DNA of 64,000 bases from Alopecurus myosuroides (Eukaryota; Streptophyta; Magnoliopsida; Poales; Poaceae): NCBI GenBank assembly GCA_028641055.1, contig CM054062.1, positions 234,496,376-234,560,375 of the forward strand, written 5' to 3'. Below are positions 11,029-22,869 of this stretch, piece after piece. The notes below the pieces were generated by a model that did no database searches, was not told where the DNA came from, and worked only from the letters and a program-made list of their open reading frames with translations. The translations under genes and the position numbers were made by a program. The number at the start of each line of letters is the position of its first letter. Positions within the stretch are counted from its first letter, which is position 1.

Positions 11029-13377
11029 ATGGCCGCTCATCGGCGCCTCCTGCTCTGGTTCCTCCTGCTTACCCCGACGCTATCGCAAACCATCCTCGCT
11101 GCGAGCGGCGGCAGCCATGCCAGGAAGACGTACATCTTCCGCGTCGACCACCGCGCCAAACCCACGGTGTTCCCCACCCACGCGCACTGGTACTCCTCCG
11201 CCGCCTTCGCTTCGCTGGCCGGCGCCGCTGAACCGCTCGAGCCTCTCCACGTCTACGACACCGTCTTCCACGGCTTCTCCGCGTCGCTCCCGGCGTCCCG
11301 CGCCGACGAGCTGCGCCGCCACCCGGCCGTGCTCGCCGCGTTCGAGGACCAGGTCCGGCAGCTGCACACCACCAGGTCGCCGCAGTTCATGGGCCTCCGT
11401 GCCCGCCTCGGCCTCTGGTCCAGCGCCGACTACGGCTCCGACGTCATCGTCGGGGTGCTCGACACGGGCGTGTGGCCCGAGCGCCGGAGCCTGTCTGACC
11501 GGAACCTCCCACCCATCCCCGCGCGGTGGCGCGGCGGCTGCGACGCGGGGCCCGCGTTCCCGGCCTCGTCGTGCAACAGGAAGCTCGTCGGCGCGCGGTT
11601 CTTCTCGCAGGGCCACGCCGCGCACTACGGCGCCGCCGCCGCGACGGCGTCCAACGGGTCCGTGGAGTACATGTCGCCGCGCGACGCCGACGGGCACGGG
11701 ACGCACACGGCCACCACGGCGGCCGGCAGCGTGTCCTACAACGCGAGCATGGAGGGTTACGCCTCCGGCGTCGCCAAGGGCGTCGCGCCCAAGGCCAGGG
11801 TGGCCGTGTACAAAGTGTGCTGGAAGGGCGCCGGCTGCCTCGACTCCGACATCCTCGCCGGCTTCGACCGCGCCGTCGCGGACGGCGTGGACGTCATCTC
11901 CGTCTCCATAGGCGGCGGCAACGGCGCGGCGTCGCCATTCTATATCGACCCAATCGCGATCGGCTCGTACGGCGCCGTTTCGCGGGGAGTGTTCGTGGCC
12001 ACCTCGGCGGGGAACGAAGGGCCCGCTCCCATGTCGGTGACCAACCTCGCGCCGTGGATCGCCACCGTTGGCGCCGGCACCATCGACCGCAGCTTCCCAG
12101 CCGAAATCGTGCTTGGCGACGGGAGGCGCCTGTCAGGAGTGTCTCTTTACTCCGGCAAGCCGTTGGCCAACAACACGATGCTGTCCTTGTACTATCCCGG
12201 GAGGTCAGGTGGGCTGTCGGCTTCGCTGTGCATGGAAAACTCCATCGACCCGTCGCTTGTGGCCGGCAAGATTGTAATCTGCGACCGCGGCAGCAGCCCA
12301 CGCGTGGCCAAGGGGATGGTCGTCAAGGAAGCTGGTGGCGCCGCAATGGTTCTCGCCAACGGGGAGGCCAACGGCGAAGGCCTCGTAGGGGACGCCCATG
12401 TCCTCCCTGCTTGCTCGGTGGGCTCGAACGAGGGCGACGCGCTCAAGGCATACGCCGCCAACACCACCAACCCGACAGCAACAATTGTGTTCCGTGGCAC
12501 GGTCATCGGCGTCAAGCCGGCTCCACTGGTGGCCTCCTTCTCGGCGCGCGGGCCCAACGGACTCGTCCCGGAGATCCTCAAGCCCGACTTCATCGCGCCC
12601 GGCGTCAACATCCTCGCGGCGTGGACGGGCGCCACCGGCCCAACCGGCCTGGAGGCCGATCCCCGGCGCACGGAGTTCAACATCCTGTCGGGCACGTCCA
12701 TGGCGTGCCCGCACGCGAGCGGCGCCGCGGCGCTGCTCCGGTCGGCGCACCCTGGGTGGTCGCCGGCGGCCATACGCTCGGCGCTGATGACCACCGCCAT
12801 CGTCACAGACAACAGCGCCGGCGCGGTGTGCGACGAGGCCGAGGCCGGGCGCGCGGCGACGCCGTTCGACTACGGCGCGGGGCACGTCGCCCTGGGCAAG
12901 GCCCTGGACCCGGGGCTGGTGTACGACGTCGGGGACGACGACTACGTGGCGTTCATGTGCAGCATCGGGTACGAGGCGAACGCGATCGAGGTGATCACGC
13001 ACAAGCCCGTGGCGTGCCCATCGACGGCGAACGGGAAGCCCTCGGGGTCCGACCTGAACTACCCGTCCATCTCCGTGGTGCTCTACGGCAGCAACCAGTC
13101 TAGGACGGTGGTCCGGACGGCGACAAACGTCGGCGCCGAGGCGGCCGCGACGTACAAGGCGCGCGTGGAGATGGCGAGCAGCGGCGCGTCCGTGGCAGTG
13201 AAGCCGGAAAAGCTGGTCTTCTCCCCGAGCGTGAAGAAGCAGAGCTTCGCGGTGACGGTGGCAGCGCCGTCCGCGCCCGCCACGGCGGCGCCGGTATACG
13301 GGCACATCGTCTGGTCGGACGGCCGCGGGCACGATGTCCGGAGCCCCATCGTGGTGACGTGGCTGCAGCCACTGTGA
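11029..13377 (+). CDS. SBT1.6: subtilisin-like serine protease (SBT1.6-like), intact
   Basis: A 782-residue intronless gene encodes a secreted plant subtilase (family S8). Residues 1-25 are a hydrophobic signal peptide. An I9 inhibitor propeptide follows (about 33-113, from KTYIFRVDH to the HTTRSPQF junction). Catalytic Asp145 lies in VLDTGVWPE, His223 in DADGHGTHT, oxyanion Asn329 in SAGNEGP and Ser557 in GTSMACPH. A protease-associated insertion spans about 365-485 and a fibronectin-III-like tail about 675-779. Possible N-glycosylation sites include NGS209, NAS238, NNT381 and NQS689. Length and motif order are typical, and the sequence resembles Arabidopsis SBT1.6 by recall (NCNRK, GYASGVAKGVAPKA, CMEN, ICDRGSSPRVAKG), so the symbol is an inferred orthology. 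It probably acts in the cell wall; its substrate is unknown. The coding GC content is far above that of its surroundings, and this is the only intact cellular gene in the window. The start is chosen because it gives the signal peptide. A MITE sits 64 bp upstream. Confidence 0.95.
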   Translation: MAAHRRLLLWFLLLTPTLSQTILAASGGSHARKTYIFRVDHRAKPTVFPTHAHWYSSAAFASLAGAAEPLEPLHVYDTVFHGFSASLPASRADELRRHPAVLAAFEDQVRQLHTTRSPQFMGLRARLGLWSSADYGSDVIVGVLDTGVWPERRSLSDRNLPPIPARWRGGCDAGPAFPASSCNRKLVGARFFSQGHAAHYGAAAATASNGSVEYMSPRDADGHGTHTATTAAGSVSYNASMEGYASGVAKGVAPKARVAVYKVCWKGAGCLDSDILAGFDRAVADGVDVISVSIGGGNGAASPFYIDPIAIGSYGAVSRGVFVATSAGNEGPAPMSVTNLAPWIATVGAGTIDRSFPAEIVLGDGRRLSGVSLYSGKPLANNTMLSLYYPGRSGGLSASLCMENSIDPSLVAGKIVICDRGSSPRVAKGMVVKEAGGAAMVLANGEANGEGLVGDAHVLPACSVGSNEGDALKAYAANTTNPTATIVFRGTVIGVKPAPLVASFSARGPNGLVPEILKPDFIAPGVNILAAWTGATGPTGLEADPRRTEFNILSGTSMACPHASGAAALLRSAHPGWSPAAIRSALMTTAIVTDNSAGAVCDEAEAGRAATPFDYGAGHVALGKALDPGLVYDVGDDDYVAFMCSIGYEANAIEVITHKPVACPSTANGKPSGSDLNYPSISVVLYGSNQSRTVVRTATNVGAEAAATYKARVEMASSGASVAVKPEKLVFSPSVKKQSFAVTVAAPSAPATAAPVYGHIVWSDGRGHDVRSPIVVTWLQPL

Positions 13378-14899
13378 TTGTCTGATTGACGAGTGGGGAC
13401 ACTCCGTGCCCGTGGACCCGGTCAGTGTCCCAGTGGCCAGCGGTTGGGCAGTAGCGGGGTAGTAGAAGTAAAAAAGAGTTGGACTGCGGTGGTAACGGTT
13501 GCGGTCGGCGGGCCTGCGAATTGAAGGTGGCAGTAGTTTAATTATGTGGGGCCTTTTTCTGTGCTGACGAAATTGATTAAAGCGCATGCAGCGAAAGCAT
13601 GGAGTACAGTGACAGCAGTGTGGAGCAGTACTTTGTTTGCTTTCGCGGGCAACGACAGTTGCCGGGCCACGCTGGACAGGGCTCATCAACGGAAACAAAG
13701 GGCGAAACAGGATAAAGCCTGAGAAACAGGAGTAGAATTACTATAGTTTAGATGTGTAACTTATGTGTAGCTGCATTCTCTTTTTATAAATCTGTGTGAA
13801 ACTCTGTCTGTTTATGGAGCCATCTGTGTCTTTCTCTGCAGATGCATGAGCACATCCATGAGATCTTGTCCTCGATGTACCGGTCAATTTTCGGATAGAT
13901 CGGCGCAAAACCTCGTGAGCAGATAATCCATTTCTTTACAAAGCTACTACACATAGCCGATAAAGTTCGTCGGTTGTTTTTCTTACAAGTCAGTCAGTCC
14001 TGCTCGGTATCCGGCGCATTTTGGGTCGTTTCCCACGAGCACTTTACCCGGCAGCGCCAGCGACGAGGAAAGCAAAGCCTTGATGCTTCTCGAGGTTCTC
14101 AATGACTCGAATAAGAAAATGCCATCATTCTTGAGCACCACAGGCCATGTACATCGGCCGCACATCGACGCAGACGTGAATCTACCTGGTGGAGTGGTGG
14201 TGGAGAGTACTTTCTTGTGCTCTGGTCGATCGGGTGCGCCCTGACGAGGACTTCAATCCAGACTCTAGTGGCATACTGTACTCGGATATGCGATTAGGCA
14301 AGATATTACCAGTCCACAGTTCTTCTTTTTATCCAAAGGCGATGCATTATCTTTTGCTTTTCCATACGCTGCTAGTGGAGATCTCCCCAATTGCCCCTTT
14401 TGCTCTGTTCTGTACCCTGTGACCATGAAAAACATTTTCCAACTTCGGCGACTACTTCTTTTCGGGACGGCGTTTTGGAACTCGGATCTAGATGATCCTG
14501 ATACCCGTACCATGGAGTAATAATGCAGTGGGATCTGTACCAAGCCATTAATGAATGCATACGGCAGTAGAATTGAAGCAAAGATACAAACAATGGGATC
14601 TGTACCAAGCCAAGGATACCGCGCTAATGTGGATCTCTCTCTAGAGATATCGGACATGTGTGTGTGGGTGTCATCCACAGCGGCGATCCACGGAATGTCG
14701 ACCCCCTAAACAATGAACTGATCAAGTTGAGACAATTTTGGTCAAAAACTGAAAGCAGTCTACATATCTGGCCAGCACGCACGGCGATCATATGAAAGTC
14801 TCGGCCAACACAAATTTGGCCATACAACAAATAATCGGCTCGGCCAACACAAGTCAGGCCATCAAAAGGGCAACACCGTCACTCTCGGTGCATGCGATT
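13378..14899. other. subtilase 3' region and intergenic DNA
   Basis: The first few hundred bases are probably 3' UTR. A T-rich stretch with TTTTTATAAATC near 13782 could serve 3'-end formation, but no clear AATAAA was chosen. The remainder shows no recognisable gene, and ORFs on both strands lack domains. Confidence 0.4.
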
Positions 14900-15373
14900 T
14901 TAATGCTCGATCATCTCTTCGTCCTCCTCTTCTTCCTCTCCGGCCTCCTCTTTTTTCTCGGCCTTCGCTAGAGCCGCCTCGGCCGCCACCCTCGCCACTC
15001 TTGCCGTCGTGATGCGTCGCCTTTCAGTCTGGAAGTAGCCCTTTTGATCAGGGCTCATGTCAGCCGTGTTGGTTGACATGATCGAGCGTTCTTCGGGCTT
15101 CTCCGCCGCCTTCGCTTTCTCCATGGCCAAAGCAAGATAAATATTCCACATATTTTTGATATTGGCGTGCATCTTCTGTTTGCTCGTCGTCGATGCGGCC
15201 ACCTCCTTCATGTACACGGCCATGGCCAAAGCAAGAAAAATGTTCCACATATTTTTGATATCGGTGTGCATCTTCTGTTTTCTCGTCATCGATACGGCCA
15301 CCTCCTTCATGTACACGGCCATGGCATCTTGGATGTCGGCTGCCGCTGTCGGCTTCTTTACAACCTTTGCCTT
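14900..15373 (-). pseudogene. NAM-associated/Myb-SANT-like protein, C-terminal piece
   Basis: On the - strand this is the 3' part of a gene split across the window. Just inside the copia junction it reads TAAADIQDAMAVYMKEVA, then nearly two copies of a 33-residue repeat (KNMWNIFLALAMAVYMKEVA and a variant), then SIMSTNTADMSPDQKGYFQ, an R/A-rich helix and an acidic end (EEEDEEMIEH). The MSPDQ..YF..RR pattern with a charged tail resembles the NAM-associated C-terminal region of Myb/SANT-like proteins (often annotated GST T3-like) found with PIF/Harbinger transposons. The upstream pieces are at 33690-33788 and 62166-63259. Function is lost by insertion. Whether it was a host gene or a transposon ORF1 cannot be decided here. 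Confidence 0.65.
15121..15319 (-). repeat. in-frame 99-bp tandem repeat
   Basis: CCATGGC landmarks recur at 15121, 15220 and 15319, giving two full 99-bp units (33 codons, so the frame is kept). The units differ at scattered positions, so the duplication is older than the copia insertion. A partial third unit continues toward the retrotransposon junction. Confidence 0.9.
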
Positions 15374-15521
15374 TGTTGGGAATATGCCCTAGAGGCAATC
15401 ATGGATGATGTAATTCCCAATGTATTCATAAAGTTATTAAGTTGTCCTTATTTTGAACATCTGATATATGTCATTGAATATGTGATTCGATTGTGGAACT
15501 ATATATTCATGTTGTTCATAC

Positions 15522-17082
15522 TTTTTTTTTTGAAAAGGAGGCAAAGCCCCAGCCTCTGCATCGGGTAGATGCATACGGCTTTTATTAGCAAAAATATTCA
15601 GAGTTTTACAAACCAAAAATCATCAATTGTACAGCCATCTCGAAAGAAGAAAAAGACAAAAAGGACCATTGTCCACTAGGAAGCAGTAATCCTGAAATCA
15701 TGCTGCCACCCGTTGGAGGTAAGGATGGCCCGGACTAAAACCAATAATCGGTTGCATCCAGCCTCCATAAACTGGCGCTGGTCCTGTGGCAGAAGGAGCG
15801 ACCAGGCGGAAATCCAATAAGTAGCCTTGTGAACAACCTGCAAAAAATGAATATTATGAACCCTGTTAAAAACCGCATCATTGCGACTATTTCATACAGC
15901 CCACAAGAAGGCACATGTCCCAATCCGAATTCGTCGTCTATCATTTTTGTGTATTCCAATCAGCCATCCACCAAACATATGGTTGAGACTCTCAGGAGGG
16001 GGAATATTAAAGGTAAACTGGAGCAATCTCCAGATTTTAATCACAAAAGGACAAGAGATAAATAAGTGTTCGATAGTTTCATCCTGATTACAAAAAACAT
16101 ACTTTGTGCAACCATGCCAATTACGCTTTAATAGATTGTCCTTTGTCAAAATTACACGCCTGTGCAAGAACCACATGAAAATTTTGATTTTGAAGGGGTA
16201 TTTTCATTTTCCATAAATACTTATGTTCGAAAGGAGGATCAGTATTCATATAATCATTATACATGGATTTAACTGAGAATACCTCGTTATTATTCACCGA
16301 CCAAGAGAACAGGTCTTCCTCCTCAGAAAGAGAAATAGTCATTAACTTTTGAACAAGATGCAACCATGATGTCCAATTGTTCCCTTGCAGATTTCTTCTG
16401 AATTGTAGGTTAATGGGAGGTGCGGTGGCTAACACATCTACAACAAGTACATTCTTGTTTCTTGTAATGTGGTACAAACCAGGGTATTGAGCAGCCAATG
16501 CTGCATTCCCCATCCACACATCTTCCCAAAAGCGAGTTTGTTTGCCATTGCCCAACACAAACCTACCCCGAGAGAAAAAATCTTGTTTTACCGACAAAAT
16601 TCCCCGCCAAAATGGAGAATCAGTGGGTTTCGGTTTTATTTGTGCTAGAGTTTTATCTCCTAAGTATTTATTTGTCAACAGCTCTTTCCAAACCCCATCT
16701 TCTTTAAGAAATTTGAAGAGCCATTTGCTCAACAAGCATTTATTCTTAAAGTCTAAGAGTTCTATTCCTAACCCCCCTTGATTTTTTGGCCTACATATAA
16801 CACTCCATTTCGTTAAACGGTATTTCTTCTTCTGCTGATCACTTTGCCAAAAGAATCTACTACGGAAAAAATCTAGTCTCTTTCGTACTCCCACTGGAAT
16901 TTCGAAGAAAGAGAGTAAAAACATGGGTAGACTAATTAGGCAGGAATTAATAAGCACTAATTTGTCACCGTAGGAAAGAAGCTTACCAGCCCAACACGCT
17001 AGTTTCTTCTCAAAGCGATCTTCCACCATTTTCCATTCTTTTAGCAGAAGTTTTCTATAGTGTATTGGAATACCAAGGTGGA
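15522..17082 (-). mobile_element. 5'-truncated LINE with RT C-terminal and zf-RVT region
   Basis: On the - strand the element ends in a poly-A tail (T run 15522-15531) preceded by a plant LINE 3' end (GGCAAAGCCCCAGCCTCTGC on +). Its coding part starts in mid-frame (HLGIPIHYRKL, then MVEDRFEKKLACWAGKL at 17029), covering the C-terminal end of the reverse transcriptase ORF, and continues to the zinc-ribbon-like zf-RVT segment (WHGCTKYVFCNQDETIEHLF). A one-base frameshift near 16160-16190 separates the two. The catalytic RT domain and ORF1 are absent, typical of 5' truncation during target-primed reverse transcription. GTGGAACTATAT lies on both sides (15493-15504 and 17078-17089). Confidence 0.9.
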
Positions 17083-17946
17083 ACTATATTCAATGACATA
17101 TAGTTCCACCATTGTCCTTGGTCATTAAGGTTGTGCTAGACACACACCCTAGACTAATGTGAGTGTTGGCTGATGACATGGTTCCACTTGTCATAGGCAT
17201 GGTGATGCCATTCCAACGATCATGGACTTGGCTAAAGAGTTTAGCAAGTCGGACTGACCCACATTGAGATGCAACGAGCAAGTCGTCATTTGCATGTCTC
17301 AATCAATGTAATCTTTAGACCTGAGGTTGTCGCACAATCCGAGTTGTGGATCACCGACTTAGGTTCTGTTAAACGCTGCTCTGTGACAAGGCAGTTATAA
17401 AGGCAGAGTTCGGGTCGAATGAGAAACAAGCTGCGTGATGTGGATAATCAAGATGGGATTTTTCCCCTCCGAATGGAGAGATATTCTCTGGGCCCTCTTG
17501 AGTGATATGATTCAGGAAGCATGGCCATGCGCGACTCAGTTAAGTGTTAACTGTGTCTGTTGACTAAGAGTTAGTCAGATAAATCACATATCACGGATCG
17601 AGAAGAGAGTTGAACTATTAAAGGGATGACGATACATCGCCTATAGTTCGACAAGGTATATCGTGAGGCAAAAGGGACTAAGATGAATATCACATTGAAA
17701 GGTATGTCGTCATGACTCAATGGGACTTGGGAGTCGGCACGTTCTGCTAGGAGCTGCTACCGATTGATCGATTAGGAGTTGGACTCCAATCGTGTCCAAG
17801 TCGCCATGAGCCCGCAGGGTCACACACTTAAGAGCGGGAGCAAATGTATTGGTTGGGTTGGACTCCAACCGGAAATCGACTGATTTTGTGAGTCGGACTC
17901 ACAGAGGGAATGGGCCATAAGTGTTGTGAAGCCCACTACCATTCGC

Positions 17947-17954
17947 TATATAAA
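17947..17954 (+). promoter_or_regulatory. TATA box of copia F 5' LTR
   Basis: TATATAAA within CGCTATATAAAGAGG. The same motif is kept in the 3' LTR at 33355-33362. It is the likely core promoter of the element. Confidence 0.75.
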
Positions 17955-18271
17955 GAGGGGCGCGGGTTGCCCAACGGGGAGGGGGAGTCCACTCCCATGC
18001 GTTGGGAACCCTAGCCCCACTCAGTCCAGCCGTCGCACCGGACCTAGCAGTCCGCCGTCGGAGCTCCTCCTCATAGGTGTTGTACGTTCAGCACTTCGAC
18101 GTTCGTGGATTGGATCGGCTGGATCGGATCGTGGGACTACACTGCCCGACGCGCTGCATCGATAATCCGCAACCGCGCGTCTAGTGGTAATCATCGTGTC
18201 CTTCTACCTCGGCTAGATCTTGGAAGTACCGCGTAGGAAAAAGTTTTGTTTATCTCTACGCGTTCCAACAG

Positions 18272-18289
18272 TGGTATTAGAGCGGTAGC
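18272..18289 (+). other. primer binding site of copia F
   Basis: TGGTATTAGAGCGGTAGC begins two bases after the 5' LTR end. It is close to the initiator tRNA-Met complement TGGTATCAGAGC, with a C-to-T change at the seventh base. Confidence 0.85.
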
Positions 18290-19561
18290 TTCTGATTTTA
18301 GGCCCGAGATTCGCACATATGTGATATGTAGTTAGCGTTAGATGTGGTCTAATTGCTGTTTTGATGGTCGTTCTATGAGATAGATCGGTTTTGTACAAGG
18401 TTGATTGGATCAATCGTACTCGGGGTTAATGGATGATCTGGTTTCCGTGATCATACTGCTAAGGTCATGGAACAACTTACGCCTACCGGTCGGTTTCCGC
18501 CATCGGGGTATACCGTGACACATAACTTCAGTTGCGGTGATTGAAGATCAAAGAGTTTGATCGTATCGGAATACGGATCATATTTGGGTAAAACTGTTTT
18601 ATCCGATGAAGAAATCCATGTTCGGACCGCCGGCTTCGCCCTGTCATAGCGCCTTAGATGTCGTTGCGAGTTTCACAACGCCGGTAGATATCGCGTATAT
18701 GCATAACTTGTTTTTGCAGGAAGTTGTGAATGGTATGGCTTATGTGCATGTGATGTGTGTAATCCATACATGATCTATGTATCATGTTTTGTCAGCCAGC
18801 TGGAGCCTAGGTGCTGTCATTTTATTGTATAACGGCCTGCGTGTCGGATTCTCTATGTAATTTTTTATTTACTAGCTAGTGTAGCTTGTTGGAGAACCCG
18901 GATGCCATGCAAGTCGATGTACAAGTCGGCTACATGGAGTAAGATGGCACGTGACAAGAGTTCGCACGAGTCGACTTACAAGCTTTATGGAGATGGAGAT
19001 CGCCATGAAGAGAGTCATACCATTTCACATTATAATTGCTTTATTTGTGTTATTGTTATGTCTCCTTTTACCTCTATTTAGATAGTTGGTAGATTTAATC
19101 CCTCAAAGAAGGTCTAATCGGTCGCCCCGCCAGTGCTGCACCATCACAAGTCGGACATTCTTGGTAGTGGGCTCATAAAATTGAGGTGCTACCAATTCTT
19201 TCCGATTAGGTGGGTTTGAGTCGGACTCTTACAGCGGAAGCACTTGGTAATCTAGACGAGTCCATCACAACAGTTGTGGGGCTCGGGGCGAGGTAGGTTG
19301 GGAGCCGGGGCATGCGATGCCACCCAACTAACAGGAGTCGTATTGGATACGATTGGTAAAGTGTTGCCTACCTAGATCACTTGACGGCTAGCGGTGATGC
19401 TAAAGCTCACTAGTCGGCTTGCTTATTTAGGATCTTGAATCACTTAGCAACCATCGGAGGGGTATTGGTTCTAGTGGGAGCATAAGTATTAAAACGTTTA
19501 ATATGCCTGCTTTTTATGAATACATGTCTTAAGTGTTTTGCATATTTTCAGTTGTAGATCA

Positions 19562-22105
19562 ATGGCACCAAGAAACCTTCCTCAGTTGTCCACTTTTGCG
19601 TTGAGGTCAATCTTAGAGAAAGATAAGCTTAATGGAACTAATTTCACCAACTGGTACCATAATCTGAGGATAGTCCTCAAGCATGACAAGAAATAACATG
19701 TTCTAGAAACTCCACTTCCAGAAGAGCCAGATGACGATGCGACTGTCGTAGTCATGAATGCCTACCGTAAGACTAGAGATGAGTCTACGGAAATTAGCTG
19801 TCTTATGCTTGCACACATGGAACTGGACTTGCAGCAGCAGTTCGAGAATGTTGAGGCCTACGATATGATCGAAAGCCTCAAAAGTATGTTCCAGGCTCAG
19901 ACAAAGACCGAGAGGTATCAAGTCTCTCAAGGTTTGTTGGGCTGTAAGCTTAAAGATGGTGATCCACTGAGTCCGCATGTAATCAAGATGACTGGTTACG
20001 TGCAGTCTATGGATCGGCTGGGCTTCCCAATTAACAAAGAGTTTGCTACTGATATAATTCTGAAATCTCTTCCTAGTGCGTATGGTCCGTTCATTTCGAA
20101 CTACCATATGAATGGTATGGATAAGAAGATCACTGAATTATATGGGATGCTTAAAACGGCAGAGTCTGATCTTAAGAAAGGCGCCAGTCAAGTGTTGATG
20201 GTGCATAATAAGGGTAAGTTCAAGAAGAGTTCTTGGACCAAGAAGAAGAAGGATAAGTCAGGAGGCAACGCCCATAGCCCTGTCCAGAGCGCTTCCTCAA
20301 AGACTAAGCCTTCTCCTACATCCGGAGCCAATTGCTTCTATTGCAAGCAGGATGGCCACTGGAAGAGGAACTGCACCAAGTATTTGGCTGACAGAGCCAA
20401 GAGTGGAGGTGTGACTTCCAACTCAGGTACGCTTGTGTGCAATGTTATAGACATTTATCTTGCTGATGCACCTAATAGTTCTTGGGTATATGATACCGGA
20501 TCAGTTATTCACATATGCAACTCGTAGCAGGGACTGGTAAGAACTAGGAGCGTGGCAAGAGGAGAGGTTGATATTAGGGTCGGCAACAAGGCGAGAGTCG
20601 CTGCGTTGGAAGTCGGCATGATGCAACTTTATTTACCTTCAGGATTTTTAATGGAGCTGAATAATTGTTATTATGTTTCAGTGCTTAGTCGATACATTAT
20701 TTCCGCCTCATGTTTGATGAGACAAGGTTATGAGTCAAATATTAAGAATAATGGTTGTTCTTTATATTTGAAAGATATGTTTCATGGCTTTGCACCCGTT
20801 CAGGACGGGTTATTTATTTTGAATCTTGATAGTGAATCGGTCTATAACATAAATGTTAAAAGGTTGAAACCAAATGATCTGAATATGACTTACTTTTGGC
20901 ACTGTCGGCTTGGTCATATAAGTTGGAAGCGCATGAAGAAACTCCATGATGATGGACTTCTAACTTCGTTCGACTTAGAGTCATTCAAGACATGTGAATC
21001 ATGCCTACTAGGCAAAATGACCAAGACACCTTTTGCAAGGAGTTGTGAAAGGGCGTCCGACTTGTTGGAATTAATACATAGTGATGTATGTGGTCCAATG
21101 AGCACGACAGCCAGAGGTGGTTATGAGTACTTCATTACCTTCACTGATGATTTGAGTAGGTTTTGATATATCTATTTAATGAAACACAAGTCTGAAGCCT
21201 TTGAGAAATTCAAGGAATTCCAGAGTAAGGTACAAAATCAACTCGGCAAGAAAATAAAGTTTCTACGGTCGGACTGTGGAGGCGAGTACTTGAGCCATGA
21301 GTTTGATGACCATCTAAAGAGTTGTGGAATAGTTCCTCAACTCACTCCGCCGGGTACACCGCAGAGAAATGGTGTATCGGAACAGAGAAATCGGACCTTG
21401 TTGGACATGGTACGATCAATGATGAGTCAAGAAGATCTACGTTTATCATTTTGGGGTTATTGTCTAGAAATTGCAGCGTTCACACTAAACAGAGTACCAT
21501 CAAAGTCAGTAGAGAAGACACCGCATGAGATGTGGACTGGCAAAAGGCCAAGTTTGTCTTTTCTTAAGATTTGGGGTTGTGAAGTATTTGTCAAGCGACT
21601 TCAGTCGGACAAGCTCACGCCCAAGTCGGATAAGTGTATTTTCGTGGGGTATCCGAGGGAAACCTTGGGGTACTACTTCTACAACCGGGAAGAGGGCAAA
21701 GTGTTTGTCGCTCGCAATGATGTCTTCCTTGAGAAAGAGTTTCTCAATCGGTGAGTCAGTGGGAGCACAGTGCAACTTGAAGAAATTCGAGAGGAACCGT
21801 CTAGGGGCGAGTCGGCAAGGCCCTTGGAGGCTGAGCCGGTCGTGGTACCTACACCGGTAACAGCACCTGAACCACGGAGATCTGCCAGATTACAAAATGC
21901 TCGTGATGTTTTATTGTTAGACAGTAATGAGCCGGCAACTTATTCGGAAGCGATGGTGGGATCTGATTCCGAGTCATGGCTTGGAGCCATGAGATCTGAG
22001 TTAAAGTCCATGGATGAAAACCAAGTTTGGAATTTGGTTGATCTGCCTGACGGTGCAAGACCCGTCGAGTGCAAATGGGTTTTTAAGAAGAAAACTGATA
22101 TGGAT
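19562..22105 (+). pseudogene. copia F gag-pol, 5' portion (gag, protease, integrase, start of RT)
   Basis: The polyprotein starts MAPRNLPQLSTF and stays in one reading frame, broken only by in-frame stops at 19694 (TAA), 20525 (TAG), 21164 (TGA) and 21752 (TGA). Domains in order are: gag (UBN2 type); a zinc knuckle CFYCKQDGHWKRNC; a protease with DTG in SSWVYDTGSVIHIC; the pre-integrase zinc region HCRLGHISWKRM...CESCLLGK; the integrase core (IHSDVCGPM, FLRSDCGGEY, TPQRNGVSEQRNRTLLDM); and the beginning of the reverse transcriptase (VECKWVFKKK). B1 then interrupts it at KTDMD. No frameshift is needed to read through. The stretch 18290-19561 before it is untranslated leader without other features. 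Confidence 0.93.
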
Positions 22106-22869
22106 TGTGACGCCCCGGGATCGGGTATTATGGGGATTTCAGCGTTCCCGCCCAAATCCACATAATTTCATATCCTAGGTTGTCATTTCTGATAACATTA
22201 CACCAGTTCACGAATAATCCACAACAACAACAGAGGAGGTATATACAAGACGACTCAAATGAGTCAAGGATACAACTGATACAATACAAAGATCCAAATA
22301 ACAGCGGAAGAAACAACATAGTGTCCGACTACGGACAAGATACAAATTGGACTAAGAGTCCTGAAGATAACCGATGGCGTCCAATCCCTGCCCAGGCCAA
22401 GCCGGAGGGATTCCCAAGCTAACGTCGTCAGACTTCAAACCTGTTGACTGCAATGTGGAATATGCAGCCACGAAATGGATTCGTGGGTCAGTACTATTAA
22501 GTATTGGCAAGTGGATAAACCATACTCACAATATACCAGCGTAACCAATCATCACAAGATACAAATACTTTGGATACAACGGAAAGGAAGGGATTATTGC
22601 AGAAAGCGGCAGCGGGCTGCACTAATTAACTACAGAGACGCGCTACAACATCCGGCTAAAAGAAAGGGATAAGATAGCGTATGAGAACCAACTACAACTA
22701 CTCACCAAACAATACCCATCCAATGTTACCCCCTACTAAGGAAGCAACCCAAGGAAACTCACGCGGTTGATTAAGGTGACATTCATTTTTATGGTGGAGG
22801 TAATCTATATTACTAGTCAAGTTATCATCGTTAAGTGTAAGTTGTCTGAGTACTTGTTAGCCAGCACTT

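Larger units (their letters stand above)
15374..18270 (+). mobile_element. 5' LTR of copia F (split by LINE)
   Basis: It starts TGTTGGGAATATGCCC and ends GTTCCAACA, with TGTTGG/CCAACA terminal inversions. Removing the LINE leaves about 1.3 kb, matching the 3' LTR. The two LTRs differ by many substitutions and by indels (for example extra sequence near 17845-17875 and a different segment near 18075), so the insertion is not recent. Confidence 0.92.

Noticed and set aside
10916..11911. 331-codon + frame overlapping the subtilase start
   Set aside because: It is a frame-shifted reading of the GC-rich coding region beginning inside a MITE, and it has no domain.
11526..13698. Long open frames overlapping the subtilase (525 codons on +, 497 codons on -, and others)
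   Set aside because: They are arginine- and alanine-rich shadow frames of a very GC-rich gene, and only the 11029 frame has domains and catalytic residues.
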